This document shows positions 55,259-63,965 of a stretch of DNA of 64,000 nucleotides, one piece after another (positions within the stretch are counted from its first letter, which is position 1; each line of letters starts with the position of its first letter). The notes beneath the pieces were generated by a model. It was not told the origin of the DNA and ran no database searches. It worked only from the letters and a program-made list of their open reading frames with translations. A program made the translations under genes and the position numbers. The stretch is from Desulfurella acetivorans A63 (GTDB lineage: Bacteria; Campylobacterota_A; Desulfurellia; Desulfurellales; Desulfurellaceae): contig CP007051.1 of the NCBI GenBank assembly GCA_000517565.1, positions 1,424,849 through 1,488,848 on the forward strand. Direction: 5' to 3'.

Positions 55259-57258
55259 AAGAAGAAGATTTAGTAAATGATAAATTCTTGCAAGATGCTC
55301 TATCAAGACTTGAAACAAATTATTTTCAAAAAAGAAAATATTTAGAAAAGATATTTGACTATGATAATTACAAAAATATTACACAAACAATAAAGCAAAA
55401 AAATATAAAAAATCTTAAATCAAACACACTGGCTCTTTTTGAAAATTTAAAGAGAAAAAACATAGATGTTGTATATGCGCAAGATTCGGCTGAGGCTTGC
55501 AATGCCATATTAAATATACTGCAAAAACATAATGTAAAATGTGTTGTTAAATCAAAATCGCTAACAACGGAAGAAATACATCTTAATAAATTCTTAAAAA
55601 CAAACAATATAGATGCTTACGAAACTGATCTTGGAGAATGGCTTGTTCAAATTGCAAACCAGCCAAGCACCCATATGACAGCTCCTGCAATACATATGTC
55701 AAGAGAAAAAATTCAAAACCTGCTCAACGAAAAATTTGGTGCAAATCTATCTAATGATTTAGATGAACTCGTTCAATTTTCTAAAAATAAAATTAGAGAA
55801 TACTTTAATTATACTCATGCAGGCATCTTTGGATCAAATGTTGTAACCAAAGATGGCTTATTTTTTATTGTAAGCAATGAGGGAAATGTAGAGCATGTTT
55901 TGCTAAAAGACATTAATATATGTGTAGTTGGAATAGACAAAATTGTAGATAACATTGAAGAAGCATTAACTATTGTTGATTTTTTGCCAAAAGCCGCAAC
56001 TGCCCAGTTATCAACATCCTATGTAGATTGTTTTGAAAAACCATTTGGCGAGTTTCATGTAATTCTGTTGGATAATGGCAGAAGCAAATTATCAAAAAAT
56101 AATGAATTTTCATCAATTTTGCAATGTATTCGCTGTGGAGCCTGTCAAAATGCATGTTGTGTATATACAACTGTGAGCGGTTTGGCTTTTAGAGGCGATG
56201 CATACGCTGGTCCAATTGGTGTTTTACTATCATATTTGACTAACTACCCTGATATTGGAGAGTTTGCAAACTATTGCCTTGGTTGTATGGCTTGTGATTC
56301 TATTTGTTCAAGCAAGATCCCCATACAATCTCTAATACTGAAAATTAAATCAAAAAACCCAACAAATAGCCTGATTAAAGATAAAATATTGGATAGCCTG
56401 ACAAATTATTCTCTTTTGCGCTTATCTATTGGCATTATGTCAAAACTGTTCAAAGACCAGATGAAATTTAATAATAAAACACTTGATGAGTATTTTGGAT
56501 TTGATTTTAGAGTATTTCCAAAACCAAACAAAAAATCATTTGATCTAATAAAAACACAAAAATCAAACATTGGTTTATTTGCTGGATGCGCTGTAAACAT
56601 TTTTTATGATGATTTAGGCAACGATTGTTTAAGCTTAGCAAAAAAACTCAATATCAATATTTCGGTAATCAAACAGAGTGCCTGTTGTGGAGCTGCTTGT
56701 TATTACAACGGAAAACAGTCTCAAGCTGTAAATAGCGCAAAAAAAGTTTCAACCCAGATAGAACAATATGATGAAGTTATTTTTTTGGATCCTCACTGCC
56801 AACATATGATTGAAAGAGATTACTTTGAGCTTGCAGGCATAGACCTAAATGCTGAGTTAGTTGATGCAAGCTCATATTTTCTTAAAAAAATAGATAAAAA
56901 TAAGTTAAAACCACTTAACAAAAAAATCACATACCATCATCCATGCCATTTACTAAGAGGCCTTAAAACTTCTTTGATATTAGAATCATTTATCAAAGAA
57001 ATAGAGCCAAAATTTGTTAATTTAAATGAAAGTGATAAGTGTTGCGGTTTTGCTGGAAGTTATTCTATAATGCACAAAAGTATATCAAAAAAACTTGTTG
57101 AAAAAAAAGTAAACAATATTGTTGATACTGATGCAGAAATTGTAATTACAGCTTGTCCTGGGTGCATTATGCAAATACAAGGGTTTATACAAAATAAAGG
57201 TCTTAATATTAAAGTAATGCATTTTGTTTCTTATTTGAACGAAATTTTAGGAGGCTAA
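55255..57258 (+). CDS. Second LutB-LutA-type fusion, Fe-S and CCG domains
   Basis: A 667-residue paralogue of the protein at 10340. An N-terminal LUD domain (about 1-290) precedes two 4Fe-4S motifs (CIRCGACQNACCVY and CLGCMACDSICSSKI), in which the usual CP is replaced by CC and CS. Two CCG domains follow (FAGCAVNIF...SACCGAACY and HHPCHLL...DKCCGFAGSYS). It lacks an adjacent LutC and is coupled to dnaE and followed by cobO, unlike the sigma-54-controlled copy. It may oxidise another 2-hydroxy acid or be the constitutive isoform; both are inferences. Confidence 0.82.
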   Translation: MKEEDLVNDKFLQDALSRLETNYFQKRKYLEKIFDYDNYKNITQTIKQKNIKNLKSNTLALFENLKRKNIDVVYAQDSAEACNAILNILQKHNVKCVVKSKSLTTEEIHLNKFLKTNNIDAYETDLGEWLVQIANQPSTHMTAPAIHMSREKIQNLLNEKFGANLSNDLDELVQFSKNKIREYFNYTHAGIFGSNVVTKDGLFFIVSNEGNVEHVLLKDINICVVGIDKIVDNIEEALTIVDFLPKAATAQLSTSYVDCFEKPFGEFHVILLDNGRSKLSKNNEFSSILQCIRCGACQNACCVYTTVSGLAFRGDAYAGPIGVLLSYLTNYPDIGEFANYCLGCMACDSICSSKIPIQSLILKIKSKNPTNSLIKDKILDSLTNYSLLRLSIGIMSKLFKDQMKFNNKTLDEYFGFDFRVFPKPNKKSFDLIKTQKSNIGLFAGCAVNIFYDDLGNDCLSLAKKLNINISVIKQSACCGAACYYNGKQSQAVNSAKKVSTQIEQYDEVIFLDPHCQHMIERDYFELAGIDLNAELVDASSYFLKKIDKNKLKPLNKKITYHHPCHLLRGLKTSLILESFIKEIEPKFVNLNESDKCCGFAGSYSIMHKSISKKLVEKKVNNIVDTDAEIVITACPGCIMQIQGFIQNKGLNIKVMHFVSYLNEILGG

Positions 57259-57260
57259 AT

Positions 57261-57785
57261 GTGAAAGAAAAAGGCTATGTACAAGTATACACAGGAAACG
57301 GCAAAGGTAAAACAACCGCAGCAATTGGTTTAACAATACGAGCTTTAGGAGCAGGATTAAAGGTTTTGTTTGTACAATTCGTTAAAGGATTACCCTACAG
57401 CGAACACAAGGCGCTTTCAAGGTTTGAAAACCTTACAATAAAGCAATTTGGCAGACCAGAATTTATTCATTCAAAACCTTCAGACGAAGACATTAAAGCC
57501 GCAAAAGATGGGTACAATTACGTAATGGATATATTTACCAATAGCCCGAATCTTTTTGATGTTGTTGTGTTGGATGAAGCAAATATTGCCGTGTTTTTTG
57601 GACTTTTTAGTGATGATGAGCTTATTGAGCTAATTGATAAAAAGCCACAAAACACCGAGCTTATTATAACTGGCAGGTATGCAACGCAAAAAGTTATAGA
57701 TAGAGCCGATTTGGTTACAGAAATGAAAGAAATAAAACACTACTATACCCAAGGCGTAATAGCAAGAGATGGCATAGAAAAATAA
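57261..57785 (+). CDS. cobO: Cob(I)yrinic acid a,c-diamide adenosyltransferase
   Basis: A 174-residue CobA/CobO-type adenosyltransferase that attaches the adenosyl group to reduced corrinoids. The P-loop YTGNGKGKTTAAIG (residues 10-23), KVLFVQFVKG and VVLDEANIAVFFGL are diagnostic. The start is GTG at 57261 after AGGAGG. Other cobalamin genes are not here, but a BtuF-type binding protein is encoded at 36638. Confidence 0.93.
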   Translation: MKEKGYVQVYTGNGKGKTTAAIGLTIRALGAGLKVLFVQFVKGLPYSEHKALSRFENLTIKQFGRPEFIHSKPSDEDIKAAKDGYNYVMDIFTNSPNLFDVVVLDEANIAVFFGLFSDDELIELIDKKPQNTELIITGRYATQKVIDRADLVTEMKEIKHYYTQGVIARDGIEK

Positions 57786-58649
57786 TTAATCAAGTATAAT
57801 TTTTTTTGTAGAAAAATTAAACGCTTTTGTAGTTATAAGTATTTTGTCACCAATAGATAAATTTGAAAACTGGTTTTTATTTGTAGGTATATAAACTATA
57901 CTATTTCCTATTAATACCTTTAGTATACCTAAAAGATCACTAGCTTTTTTATCAATTACTGTTCCAAAAATATTTACATTATTTGTATCTATATCAAAAA
58001 TTGCTTGAGGTTTGCCATGCTTTGTTATTTTGCCATTTTTTATAACAAAAATGTAATCACTTAGCTTTGCTACTTCTGAAATTTCATGGCTAACCAATAT
58101 AGCAGTAATGTTAAATTTTTTTTGCAAAAACAATAGCTCATCTTGCAATGTTGCCCTCAGTGACCAATCCAAAGCAGACATAGGCTCATCCAAAAGCAAA
58201 ACTTTCGGTTTTCTAGCTAAAGCTCTAATTAGTGCAAGTCTTTGCTTTTGCCCACCAGATAATAAACTAATTTTTTCATTTTTATACTCTCTTAAATTCA
58301 CCAGTTCAAGCAACTCATCAACATATCCAGAATCTTTTTTTGATTCAAGCGCAAACTCTACATTTTTTGCCACACTCATATTCTCAAACAAGGCATAATC
58401 CTGAAAAACAAAACCTATTTTCCGTAGCCTGACCGGCAAATCTATATTGTCTTTACTTGAATACCACACTTTACCATCAACGCAGATATATCCAGAATCT
58501 GGTTTATCAAGGCCTGCAATAAGCCTTAAAATAGTGGTTTTACCAGCACCGGATGGACCAAAAATTGATACAAAATCATTTCCCTGTATAGTTAAATCCA
58601 CATTTAATTCAAATGTAAAAAGTTTCTTTTTTAACTTAACTTCTATCAT
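57786..58649 (-). CDS. modC: Molybdate/tungstate ABC transporter ATPase ModC
   Basis: A 287-residue ABC ATPase: Walker A GPSGAGKTTIL, signature LLSGGQKQRLALIRALA, Walker B VLLLDEPMSALD, and the switch His in LVSHEISEVAKLS. A shortened C-terminal TOBE-like region follows (about 225-287). I start at the ATG at 58649, overlapping the modB stop by 14 bases; a TTG 11 codons upstream is less likely. Molybdate or tungstate is inferred from the pairing with modB and the TOBE gene; sulfate is an alternative. It ends next to cobO with no spacer. Confidence 0.85.
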   Translation of the reverse strand: MIEVKLKKKLFTFELNVDLTIQGNDFVSIFGPSGAGKTTILRLIAGLDKPDSGYICVDGKVWYSSKDNIDLPVRLRKIGFVFQDYALFENMSVAKNVEFALESKKDSGYVDELLELVNLREYKNEKISLLSGGQKQRLALIRALARKPKVLLLDEPMSALDWSLRATLQDELLFLQKKFNITAILVSHEISEVAKLSDYIFVIKNGKITKHGKPQAIFDIDTNNVNIFGTVIDKKASDLLGILKVLIGNSIVYIPTNKNQFSNLSIGDKILITTKAFNFSTKKIILD

Positions 58650-59310
58650 TTGATACGAATTTTTTATTGATAAAAAATACAAACATCAAAAAACTCAAAG
58701 ATACTAATGACAAAACAAGCGAGTAAAAGTTTGCCAATTTGTAGTTAAGCGCCATAGAAGCATCAAAAATAGCTATAGAAGCAACTTTTGTGACACCTGG
58801 AATATTGCCACCAATCATTAATACAACACCAAATTCGCCAATTGTGTGGACGAATGTCAAAACAACCGCACTTAAAATAGACGGCTTCATGTTTGGCAAT
58901 AAAACCTTAAAGAATGTTTCAAGCTTTGTTTTGCCCAGCGTATACGAGGCTTCTTTGAGAGATTTAGGTAAAGCTCTAAATCCTGATACCAGAGGATTTA
59001 CCATAAATGGAAAACTGTAGAGAATGCTTCCAACAACAAGTCCAGAAAAACTAAATACAAGTTTTATACCAAAATATTCCAGTATTTTACCCAAAAACGA
59101 AGCAGGACTAAAAATTACAAGTATATAAAAACCCAAAACAATTGGTGGCAAAAACAAAGGTATATTTACCAAAGCTTCATATACAAAACGTAGCTTAGAC
59201 TTTGTGTATGCTAAAAAATATGCAACGAAAATACCAATAAAAAATAATACCACTGTGGCAATAATTGCAAGTTTAAATGTCAGGTAAAGCGGCAGTAAAA
59301 AATCACTCAC
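58636..59310 (-). CDS. modB: Molybdate/tungstate ABC transporter permease ModB
   Basis: A 224-residue inner-membrane permease with about five to six helices. The EAA loop that contacts the ATPase is visible as EASYTLGKTKLETFFKVLLP (about residues 122-141), and NIPLFLPPIVLGFYILVIF and HTIGEFGVVLMIGG are typical of ModB/CysT. It overlaps the TOBE gene by eight bases and modC by 14. No periplasmic binding protein (ModA) gene is adjacent. Confidence 0.88.
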   Translation of the reverse strand: MSDFLLPLYLTFKLAIIATVVLFFIGIFVAYFLAYTKSKLRFVYEALVNIPLFLPPIVLGFYILVIFSPASFLGKILEYFGIKLVFSFSGLVVGSILYSFPFMVNPLVSGFRALPKSLKEASYTLGKTKLETFFKVLLPNMKPSILSAVVLTFVHTIGEFGVVLMIGGNIPGVTKVASIAIFDASMALNYKLANFYSLVLSLVSLSFLMFVFFINKKFVSNDRS

Positions 59311-59695
59311 ATAAAACCTCTATAGAAATAGCTTTTACCAAAAAATAAACTTCGTCGTTAACTTTTATATTAAGTTTTTTAAGCGATTTCTTTGTTACTA
59401 AACTATAAATAAGATGACCTTTGTATAAAAGCTCAATTCTAGCAAGTAAGTGGCCATTTTCTATGCTCTTTACAATAGCCTTGTGTATATTTGAAATGCT
59501 AATTTCTGAGATTGCATTCTTTGCAATACTTACATCATTTTCACGAAACCTTAACTTTACAGTATTTAGTTTGTCGCATCCATTTTGTAGCTGCAAAACA
59601 AAAAAAGTATCGCCTTTTACATTAACTTCAAAAAAGTACACACCATTTGAAAATTCCGTATTTTCTAATACACCTTCAATTTCATTAATTATCAT
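59303..59695 (-). CDS. Stand-alone TOBE-domain protein of the mod operon
   Basis: A 130-residue protein made of two TOBE-like halves. The second (about 65-130, SNIHKAIVKSIENGH and TKKSLKKLNIKVNDEVYFLVKA) is a clear molybdate/tungstate-binding TOBE domain, the kind found at the end of ModC or ModE or as free molbindins. It has no DNA-binding helix-turn-helix. It is first in the modB-modC operon, where ModA would be expected. It may store or sense the oxyanion or replace the shortened ModC regulatory domain; these roles are inferred. Confidence 0.75.
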   Translation of the reverse strand: MIINEIEGVLENTEFSNGVYFFEVNVKGDTFFVLQLQNGCDKLNTVKLRFRENDVSIAKNAISEISISNIHKAIVKSIENGHLLARIELLYKGHLIYSLVTKKSLKKLNIKVNDEVYFLVKAISIEVLCE

Positions 59696-59743
59696 TTCGG
59701 GTGTATTATATTGTATATATCGCTTGCAGTCAAGCCAATTAAA

Positions 59744-60094
59744 CTAATTTGTTTTTTCATTTATTTGTTTTAATTCCTCATAAATTCTAAAAACAACAAT
59801 AATAAACTCAAAATAAACTCTAATAAGCAAAAATAACAAAACAAATACTATTGGTGCAGCTAAGATAAAATAAACTCCTCTTGTCATCATACCTATACTT
59901 ACAAGCGCAACACCAAATAAGCTTAACCAATAAAAAAATTGCAACAACTTTGGCGTAAGCATTTCCTTTAAAAACAATATACTGTTTACAAAATCATTTG
60001 TGTTTTTACTTTGAGGTTTATCAAATCTTGTGCCACAACTTGGACAAAATTTTGAATCATCTGGTATTTGAGTACCACAATTTGGACAAAACAT
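59744..60094 (-). CDS. Zinc-ribbon membrane protein (DUF4282-like)
   Basis: A 116-residue protein with an N-terminal double zinc ribbon half (CPNCGTQIPDDSKFCPSCG, residues 3-21), a linker and two membrane helices (about 55-75 and 78-100) in a DUF4282-like domain, ending in a polar tail. Function unknown; such proteins are often inner-membrane adaptors. It precedes the TOBE gene by 48 bases and follows the secreted protein by 11 bases on the same strand. Confidence 0.75.
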   Translation of the reverse strand: MFCPNCGTQIPDDSKFCPSCGTRFDKPQSKNTNDFVNSILFLKEMLTPKLLQFFYWLSLFGVALVSIGMMTRGVYFILAAPIVFVLLFLLIRVYFEFIIVVFRIYEELKQINEKTN

Positions 60095-60105
60095 TTACTT
60101 GCCTC

Positions 60106-60585
60106 CTATATTTTCACTAATTTATTGTTAATGAGTTTTAATTTCAAAATTTTGTGAAGAGTAGGCTTGCAAGCCATACAATCGTTAGGTCCGTGCTCAT
60201 AATAATCCACATATAAAATATTACCTTTTATATAAGCTTTTTTGTAATCTATCCTATCTCCTAAGTCTATATTATTTGAAATCTGTTTGTATTTACCGCC
60301 GACTTTTTCCATTACCCTAACATAAGAAAAACAACCGCTACCGCCACCACCTTCACCGCTAACAAGCACCGCAACTCTTTTATTGTTTAAATTACCAAAA
60401 ACCACATCATATACACTTATGTAGCACCTTTGCAAATCTGATTTGAATTCTCCATTTTTCAAATGTACGGTCAAATCACAAGCACCGCTTTGTATCGTAG
60501 AATTTTTAACCAAACTCAAATCATTAGCAAAAGCCTTACTTACAAGAACTAGACATAAACCCAAAAAAACCACAAGTTTCTTCAT
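60106..60585 (-). CDS. Secreted protein of unknown function
   Basis: A 159-residue protein with a signal peptide (about residues 1-20, cleavage after AFA). The mature part has four to five cysteines (GACDL, QRCYIS, GSGCFSY, NDCMACK), suggesting disulfides or a haem/metal site, and a VLVSGEGGGGSGC glycine stretch. The general pattern resembles periplasmic LppP/LprE-like or TPR-free beta proteins, but I do not recognise a family. It has a GGAGG site and is divergent from the feo promoter. Confidence 0.65.
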   Translation of the reverse strand: MKKLVVFLGLCLVLVSKAFANDLSLVKNSTIQSGACDLTVHLKNGEFKSDLQRCYISVYDVVFGNLNNKRVAVLVSGEGGGGSGCFSYVRVMEKVGGKYKQISNNIDLGDRIDYKKAYIKGNILYVDYYEHGPNDCMACKPTLHKILKLKLINNKLVKI

Positions 60586-60667
60586 ACTTGCACCTCCATC
60601 AAAGTGTTTTCAATATTAAAAACGAATTTTTTGAATTTTTTTGACAATCTAGCATAAAATTTTTTGC

Positions 60668-60695
60668 TTGACAAATTGTTAGATTTATCTAATAT
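60668..60695 (+). promoter_or_regulatory. feo operon promoter with DtxR-like operator
   Basis: TTGACA (60668-60673) and TAATAT (60690-60695) with a 16-base spacer. The palindrome TTAGAT-TT-ATCTAA (60679-60692) lies between the boxes and overlaps the -10. Twelve of 14 bases recur in the promoter of the DtxR-type gene at 8748-8761. Repression by an iron-loaded DtxR-family protein is the likely function. Confidence 0.75.
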
Positions 60696-60723
60696 TATTT
60701 TATGATTCTATCTTGGAGGTTTT

Positions 60724-60945
60724 ATGAGAGAGTATATAATGCATTTATTGCACAAACAAAAAGGCATAACATTCAATGATTTATTGAAAAAAACAAATTT
60801 AAAGCCAGAAGCTTTGATCAAAATAATATTTGATTTATCAAAAAAAGACAAAGTGTATTTTTTGAATTCAAAATCAATAAAAAATTGTTCAGTATGTTTT
60901 GCAAAAAATATCTGCAAAAAAAAGGAGGCAAAATGGTTTACTTAA
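60724..60945 (+). CDS. FeoC-like small winged-helix protein with Fe-S type cysteines
   Basis: A 73-residue protein with a short winged-helix-like N-terminus (GITFNDLLKKTNLKPEALIKI) and a cysteine cluster, Cys55, Cys58 and Cys64 (CSVCFAKNIC), as in FeoC, which binds an iron-sulfur cluster and modulates FeoB. It is first in the feo operon with TTGGAGG upstream and overlaps the DtxR-FeoA gene by 13 bases. Three cysteines instead of the usual four make the cluster type uncertain. Confidence 0.65.
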   Translation: MREYIMHLLHKQKGITFNDLLKKTNLKPEALIKIIFDLSKKDKVYFLNSKSIKNCSVCFAKNICKKKEAKWFT

Positions 60946-61577
60946 GTGAAACGCAAGAAGATTACCTGCTTGATATCTTAAAGCACACAACAAAAAGTAC
61001 AGTTGCCCGTATAAAAGATATAGCTAAAACAAGAAATGTAAGTTTACCTACAGTTGTTAGTGCAATAAAAACGCTTGCAGAAAAAAATATTATTAACCAT
61101 GAAAAATACGGTTATATAACGCTTACAGATTACGGTATTGAACTTGCAAAAAATTTACTTGAGCGCAAAAAAAATATACTAAGATTTTTAACTTTTACGC
61201 TGGGAATTCCAGAAGATATAGCAATTATAGACGCTCACAAACTTGAACATGATTTATCCAAACAAACTTATGAACAATTTATAAAGTTAACAGATTTTTT
61301 AGCAGCAAATCCGCTTATTAAAGAACAATTTGATAAATTTGCAAAAAGGGAGGCATATATGAAGTTAAACGAGATTAATGTGGGAGAAACAGCTAAAATT
61401 GTCAAAATAGAAAACTCTCCAATAAAAAGTAAATTACTTTCTATGGGTACAACGCCAGGTGTGCAGATTAAAGTAGAAAAAGTCGCACCTCTTGGAGATC
61501 CAATTGAAGTAACGCTTCTTGGATATCATTTAACACTAAGAAAAGACGAGGCGGAGAAAATAATTGTTGAGAGGTGA
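60933..61577 (+). CDS. DtxR-family iron regulator fused to a FeoA domain
   Basis: A 214-residue protein. Residues about 1-65 are a winged helix (IKDIAKTRNVSLPTVVSAIKTL), 70-135 the DtxR dimerisation and metal domain with IDAHKLEHDLS, and 143-214 a complete FeoA domain (VGETAKIVKIE, SKLLSMGTTPGVQIKVEKV). DtxR and IdeR also end in an SH3/FeoA-like domain, but here it is a near-perfect FeoA. Met143 has its own GGGAGG ribosome-binding site seven bases upstream (61347-61352), so free FeoA could also be made from an internal start. ATG 60933 follows AAAGGAGG. It overlaps FeoC-like and sits five bases before the next feoA. Confidence 0.9.
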   Translation: MVYLSETQEDYLLDILKHTTKSTVARIKDIAKTRNVSLPTVVSAIKTLAEKNIINHEKYGYITLTDYGIELAKNLLERKKNILRFLTFTLGIPEDIAIIDAHKLEHDLSKQTYEQFIKLTDFLAANPLIKEQFDKFAKREAYMKLNEINVGETAKIVKIENSPIKSKLLSMGTTPGVQIKVEKVAPLGDPIEVTLLGYHLTLRKDEAEKIIVER

Positions 61578-61581
61578 AGCT

Positions 61582-61803
61582 ATGTCACTAATTTTAGCAG
61601 ATGAAAATGCTGAGTATGAAGTTGTTAGAATAGAAGGCGGTCATGGATCGCAAACAAAATTTTTAGAAATGGGTTTAGTACCAGGTGCAAGGCTAAGGGT
61701 AATCTATAACGCAAAAGGACCTATAATTATTGCAATAAACGGTTCAAAGTATGCTTTAGGCAAAGGCCTGGCTTCAAAGATTATAATTAAGGAGGTTACA
61801 TGA
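61582..61803 (+). CDS. feoA: FeoA, ferrous iron transport accessory protein
   Basis: A 73-residue SH3-fold FeoA (YEVVRIEGGHGSQTKFLEMG, then PGARLRVIYNAKGPIIIAI). FeoA binds FeoB and supports Fe2+ uptake. The ATG at 61582 has GAGG eight bases upstream; a TTG at 61564 overlapping the previous gene is less likely. It overlaps feoB by four bases (ATGA). Confidence 0.92.
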   Translation: MSLILADENAEYEVVRIEGGHGSQTKFLEMGLVPGARLRVIYNAKGPIIIAINGSKYALGKGLASKIIIKEVT

Positions 61804-63791
61804 AAAGCTTTACGGTTGCCTTAATTGGCAATCCAAATGTAGGAAAATCAGCCATATTTAACGAACTAACTGGCTCAAGCGCACATGTTGGCAACTGGCC
61901 TGGTGTTACAGTAGAAAAAAAAGAAGGTAAATTCACATACCTTGATACACAAATTAATGTAGTAGACTTGCCAGGTATTTATAGTCTAAGTGCAAATTCC
62001 ATAGATGAGCGAATAGCGCGTGACTTCATAGTAAAAGAAAAACCAGATTTAGTTGTTTGCATAGTAGATTCTACAAACTTAGTAAGAAATTTGTATTTGT
62101 TTGTATCATTGAAAGAGCTTGGAGTCAAAACATTACTTGTGTTAAATATGATAGATCTAATAGAAGATAAATTGGAAATCGATACAACAAAACTATCTTC
62201 CAGTCTTAAAACACGCGTTGTTAAAACCTCAGCTACAAAAAAAATAGGTATTGGTGAACTAAAAGAGGCAATATTTGATGAACTCCACTATCCACAAGAA
62301 GAATTGTATGTTGACTATGGGAATGATATTGAACGCTCAATTGAAAGAATAAAAAATTTGCTTAATGGTACAAATTTGCCATACAATAAACGGTTTTTAG
62401 CTATAAAGCTTTTAGAACAAGATCCTCTCATTATACAAGAACTAAAACAACAACAAAAGGAAAATATTGTAGAAAATGCTATTTTAGAAATAAACAGTCT
62501 TGAAAAAATATACCCTGATTTAGAAACAGAAATTATTGAAAAAAGGTATGGTCTAATAGAAGGCGTTGTAAAAAATTCAACAAAACATTTAGTAAGCATC
62601 GAAGATAGACTAACAACATCGGATAGAATAGACAAGATTGTAACGAACAGGTATCTGGGTATACCACTTTTTGCCCTTGCAATGCTTATAGTTTTTGAAG
62701 CTACATTTAAACTTGGCGGTTTTTTTGCTGACTACATAGAGCAATTTTTTGGGTGGGCTGGTGATGGATTATCTCAATACATTCACAACCCAATATTGCA
62801 ATCATTTGTAAAAGATGGACTCATTGGAGGCGTTGGTACAGTAATTGTATTTTTACCCAATATACTGATTTTGTTTTTATTTTTATCGTTTTTGGAAGAT
62901 GTTGGCTATATGGCAAGGGCAGCTTTTGTTATGGATAGACTTATGCATAGCATAGGGCTTCCTGGTAGGGCTTTTATACCTTTGATACTGGGTTTTGGGT
63001 GCAATGTGCCAGCCATTATGGCAACACGCACAATTGCAGATGAAAAAGACAGACTGCTTACAATACTTATAAATCCATTTATATCTTGTACTGCACGCTT
63101 GCCTATATATGTTTTGCTTACTGGAATTTTTTTCAAAGAAAACCATCCTGGGCTTATTATTTTTTCACTTTATGCTTTGGGTATAATTGTAGCAATATTG
63201 AGTGCAAAACTATTCAGAAGCACAATACCCCAACTTAAAGGTAAAGTATCATTTTTGATAATGGAGCTTCCTATCTACAGAATGCCTACAATAAAAGCCG
63301 TCTTGTTGCATGCATGGGAGCGATCAAGAGAATTTTTAAAGAAAGCTGGTACAATTATCTTGCTGGGTGTGATTTTAGTATGGTTATTATCAAGCATACC
63401 ATTTGGCGTAAAATACGCAAGTGAGCAATCATTTGTAGGCGCATTGGGTAAGTTTTTTGCACCTATTCTATCACCATCTGGGTTTGGTTTCTGGCAAGCC
63501 GCAGTAGCTTTAATCTTTGGACTTTTAGCCAAAGAAACCGTTGTTGGCACAATGGGAACACTCTTTGGTGGCGAAGACAAACTATCTATAGCGCTACCTC
63601 ACCTATTTAGCCCGCTGAGTGCTTATGCTTTTATGGTAATGAGTTTGCTCTATATACCCTGCATTGCAACAATTGGTGTAATTTATAGGGAAACAAATTC
63701 ATTAAAGTGGACTGCTTTTAGTGTTTTTTACAGTTTATTCATTGGATGGATTAGCGCAACTTTAATTTACCAAATAGGATCAATTTTATAG
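61800..63791 (+). CDS. feoB: Ferrous iron transporter FeoB
   Basis: A 663-residue Fe2+ transporter. The N-terminal G-domain has G1 GNPNVGKS, G3 DLPG and NMID for NKxD; a helical GDI-type domain follows (about 170-275), and the membrane part has two Gate motifs around GFGCNVPAIMATR and about eight helices (from about 285). It is the main gene of the operon under the DtxR-like operator. The tail LIYQIGSIL is repeated downstream at 63915 in a tandem duplication. Confidence 0.97.
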   Translation: MKSFTVALIGNPNVGKSAIFNELTGSSAHVGNWPGVTVEKKEGKFTYLDTQINVVDLPGIYSLSANSIDERIARDFIVKEKPDLVVCIVDSTNLVRNLYLFVSLKELGVKTLLVLNMIDLIEDKLEIDTTKLSSSLKTRVVKTSATKKIGIGELKEAIFDELHYPQEELYVDYGNDIERSIERIKNLLNGTNLPYNKRFLAIKLLEQDPLIIQELKQQQKENIVENAILEINSLEKIYPDLETEIIEKRYGLIEGVVKNSTKHLVSIEDRLTTSDRIDKIVTNRYLGIPLFALAMLIVFEATFKLGGFFADYIEQFFGWAGDGLSQYIHNPILQSFVKDGLIGGVGTVIVFLPNILILFLFLSFLEDVGYMARAAFVMDRLMHSIGLPGRAFIPLILGFGCNVPAIMATRTIADEKDRLLTILINPFISCTARLPIYVLLTGIFFKENHPGLIIFSLYALGIIVAILSAKLFRSTIPQLKGKVSFLIMELPIYRMPTIKAVLLHAWERSREFLKKAGTIILLGVILVWLLSSIPFGVKYASEQSFVGALGKFFAPILSPSGFGFWQAAVALIFGLLAKETVVGTMGTLFGGEDKLSIALPHLFSPLSAYAFMVMSLLYIPCIATIGVIYRETNSLKWTAFSVFYSLFIGWISATLIYQIGSIL

Positions 63792-63800
63792 GAGGTTTTT

Positions 63801-63965
63801 ATGTCTGAAGTAAAAGCTTTAAGCGAATTTTTGCAAAATGGTCACACAAAATTTGAAGTGGTAAAGATTGAGGGAGGCAGGGAACTAAGAGACTATCTTG
63901 AGCAAGAGGGCATATTAATTTACCAAATAGGATCAATTTTATTTATAGGAGGTTTTTATGTCTGA
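63801..63965 (+). pseudogene. Truncated third FeoA-type gene
   Basis: A 54-residue frame: MSEVKALSEFLQNGHTKFEV, then VKIEGGRELRDYLEQEGI, which follows the start of a FeoA domain (compare YEVVRIEGG...FLEMGL of the neighbour). At residue 39 it runs into a copy of the feoB tail (LIYQIGSIL) and ends just inside the second copy of its own start. The FeoA domain is thus cut to about 25 of 70 residues. A full copy may continue from 63958. Confidence 0.65.
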
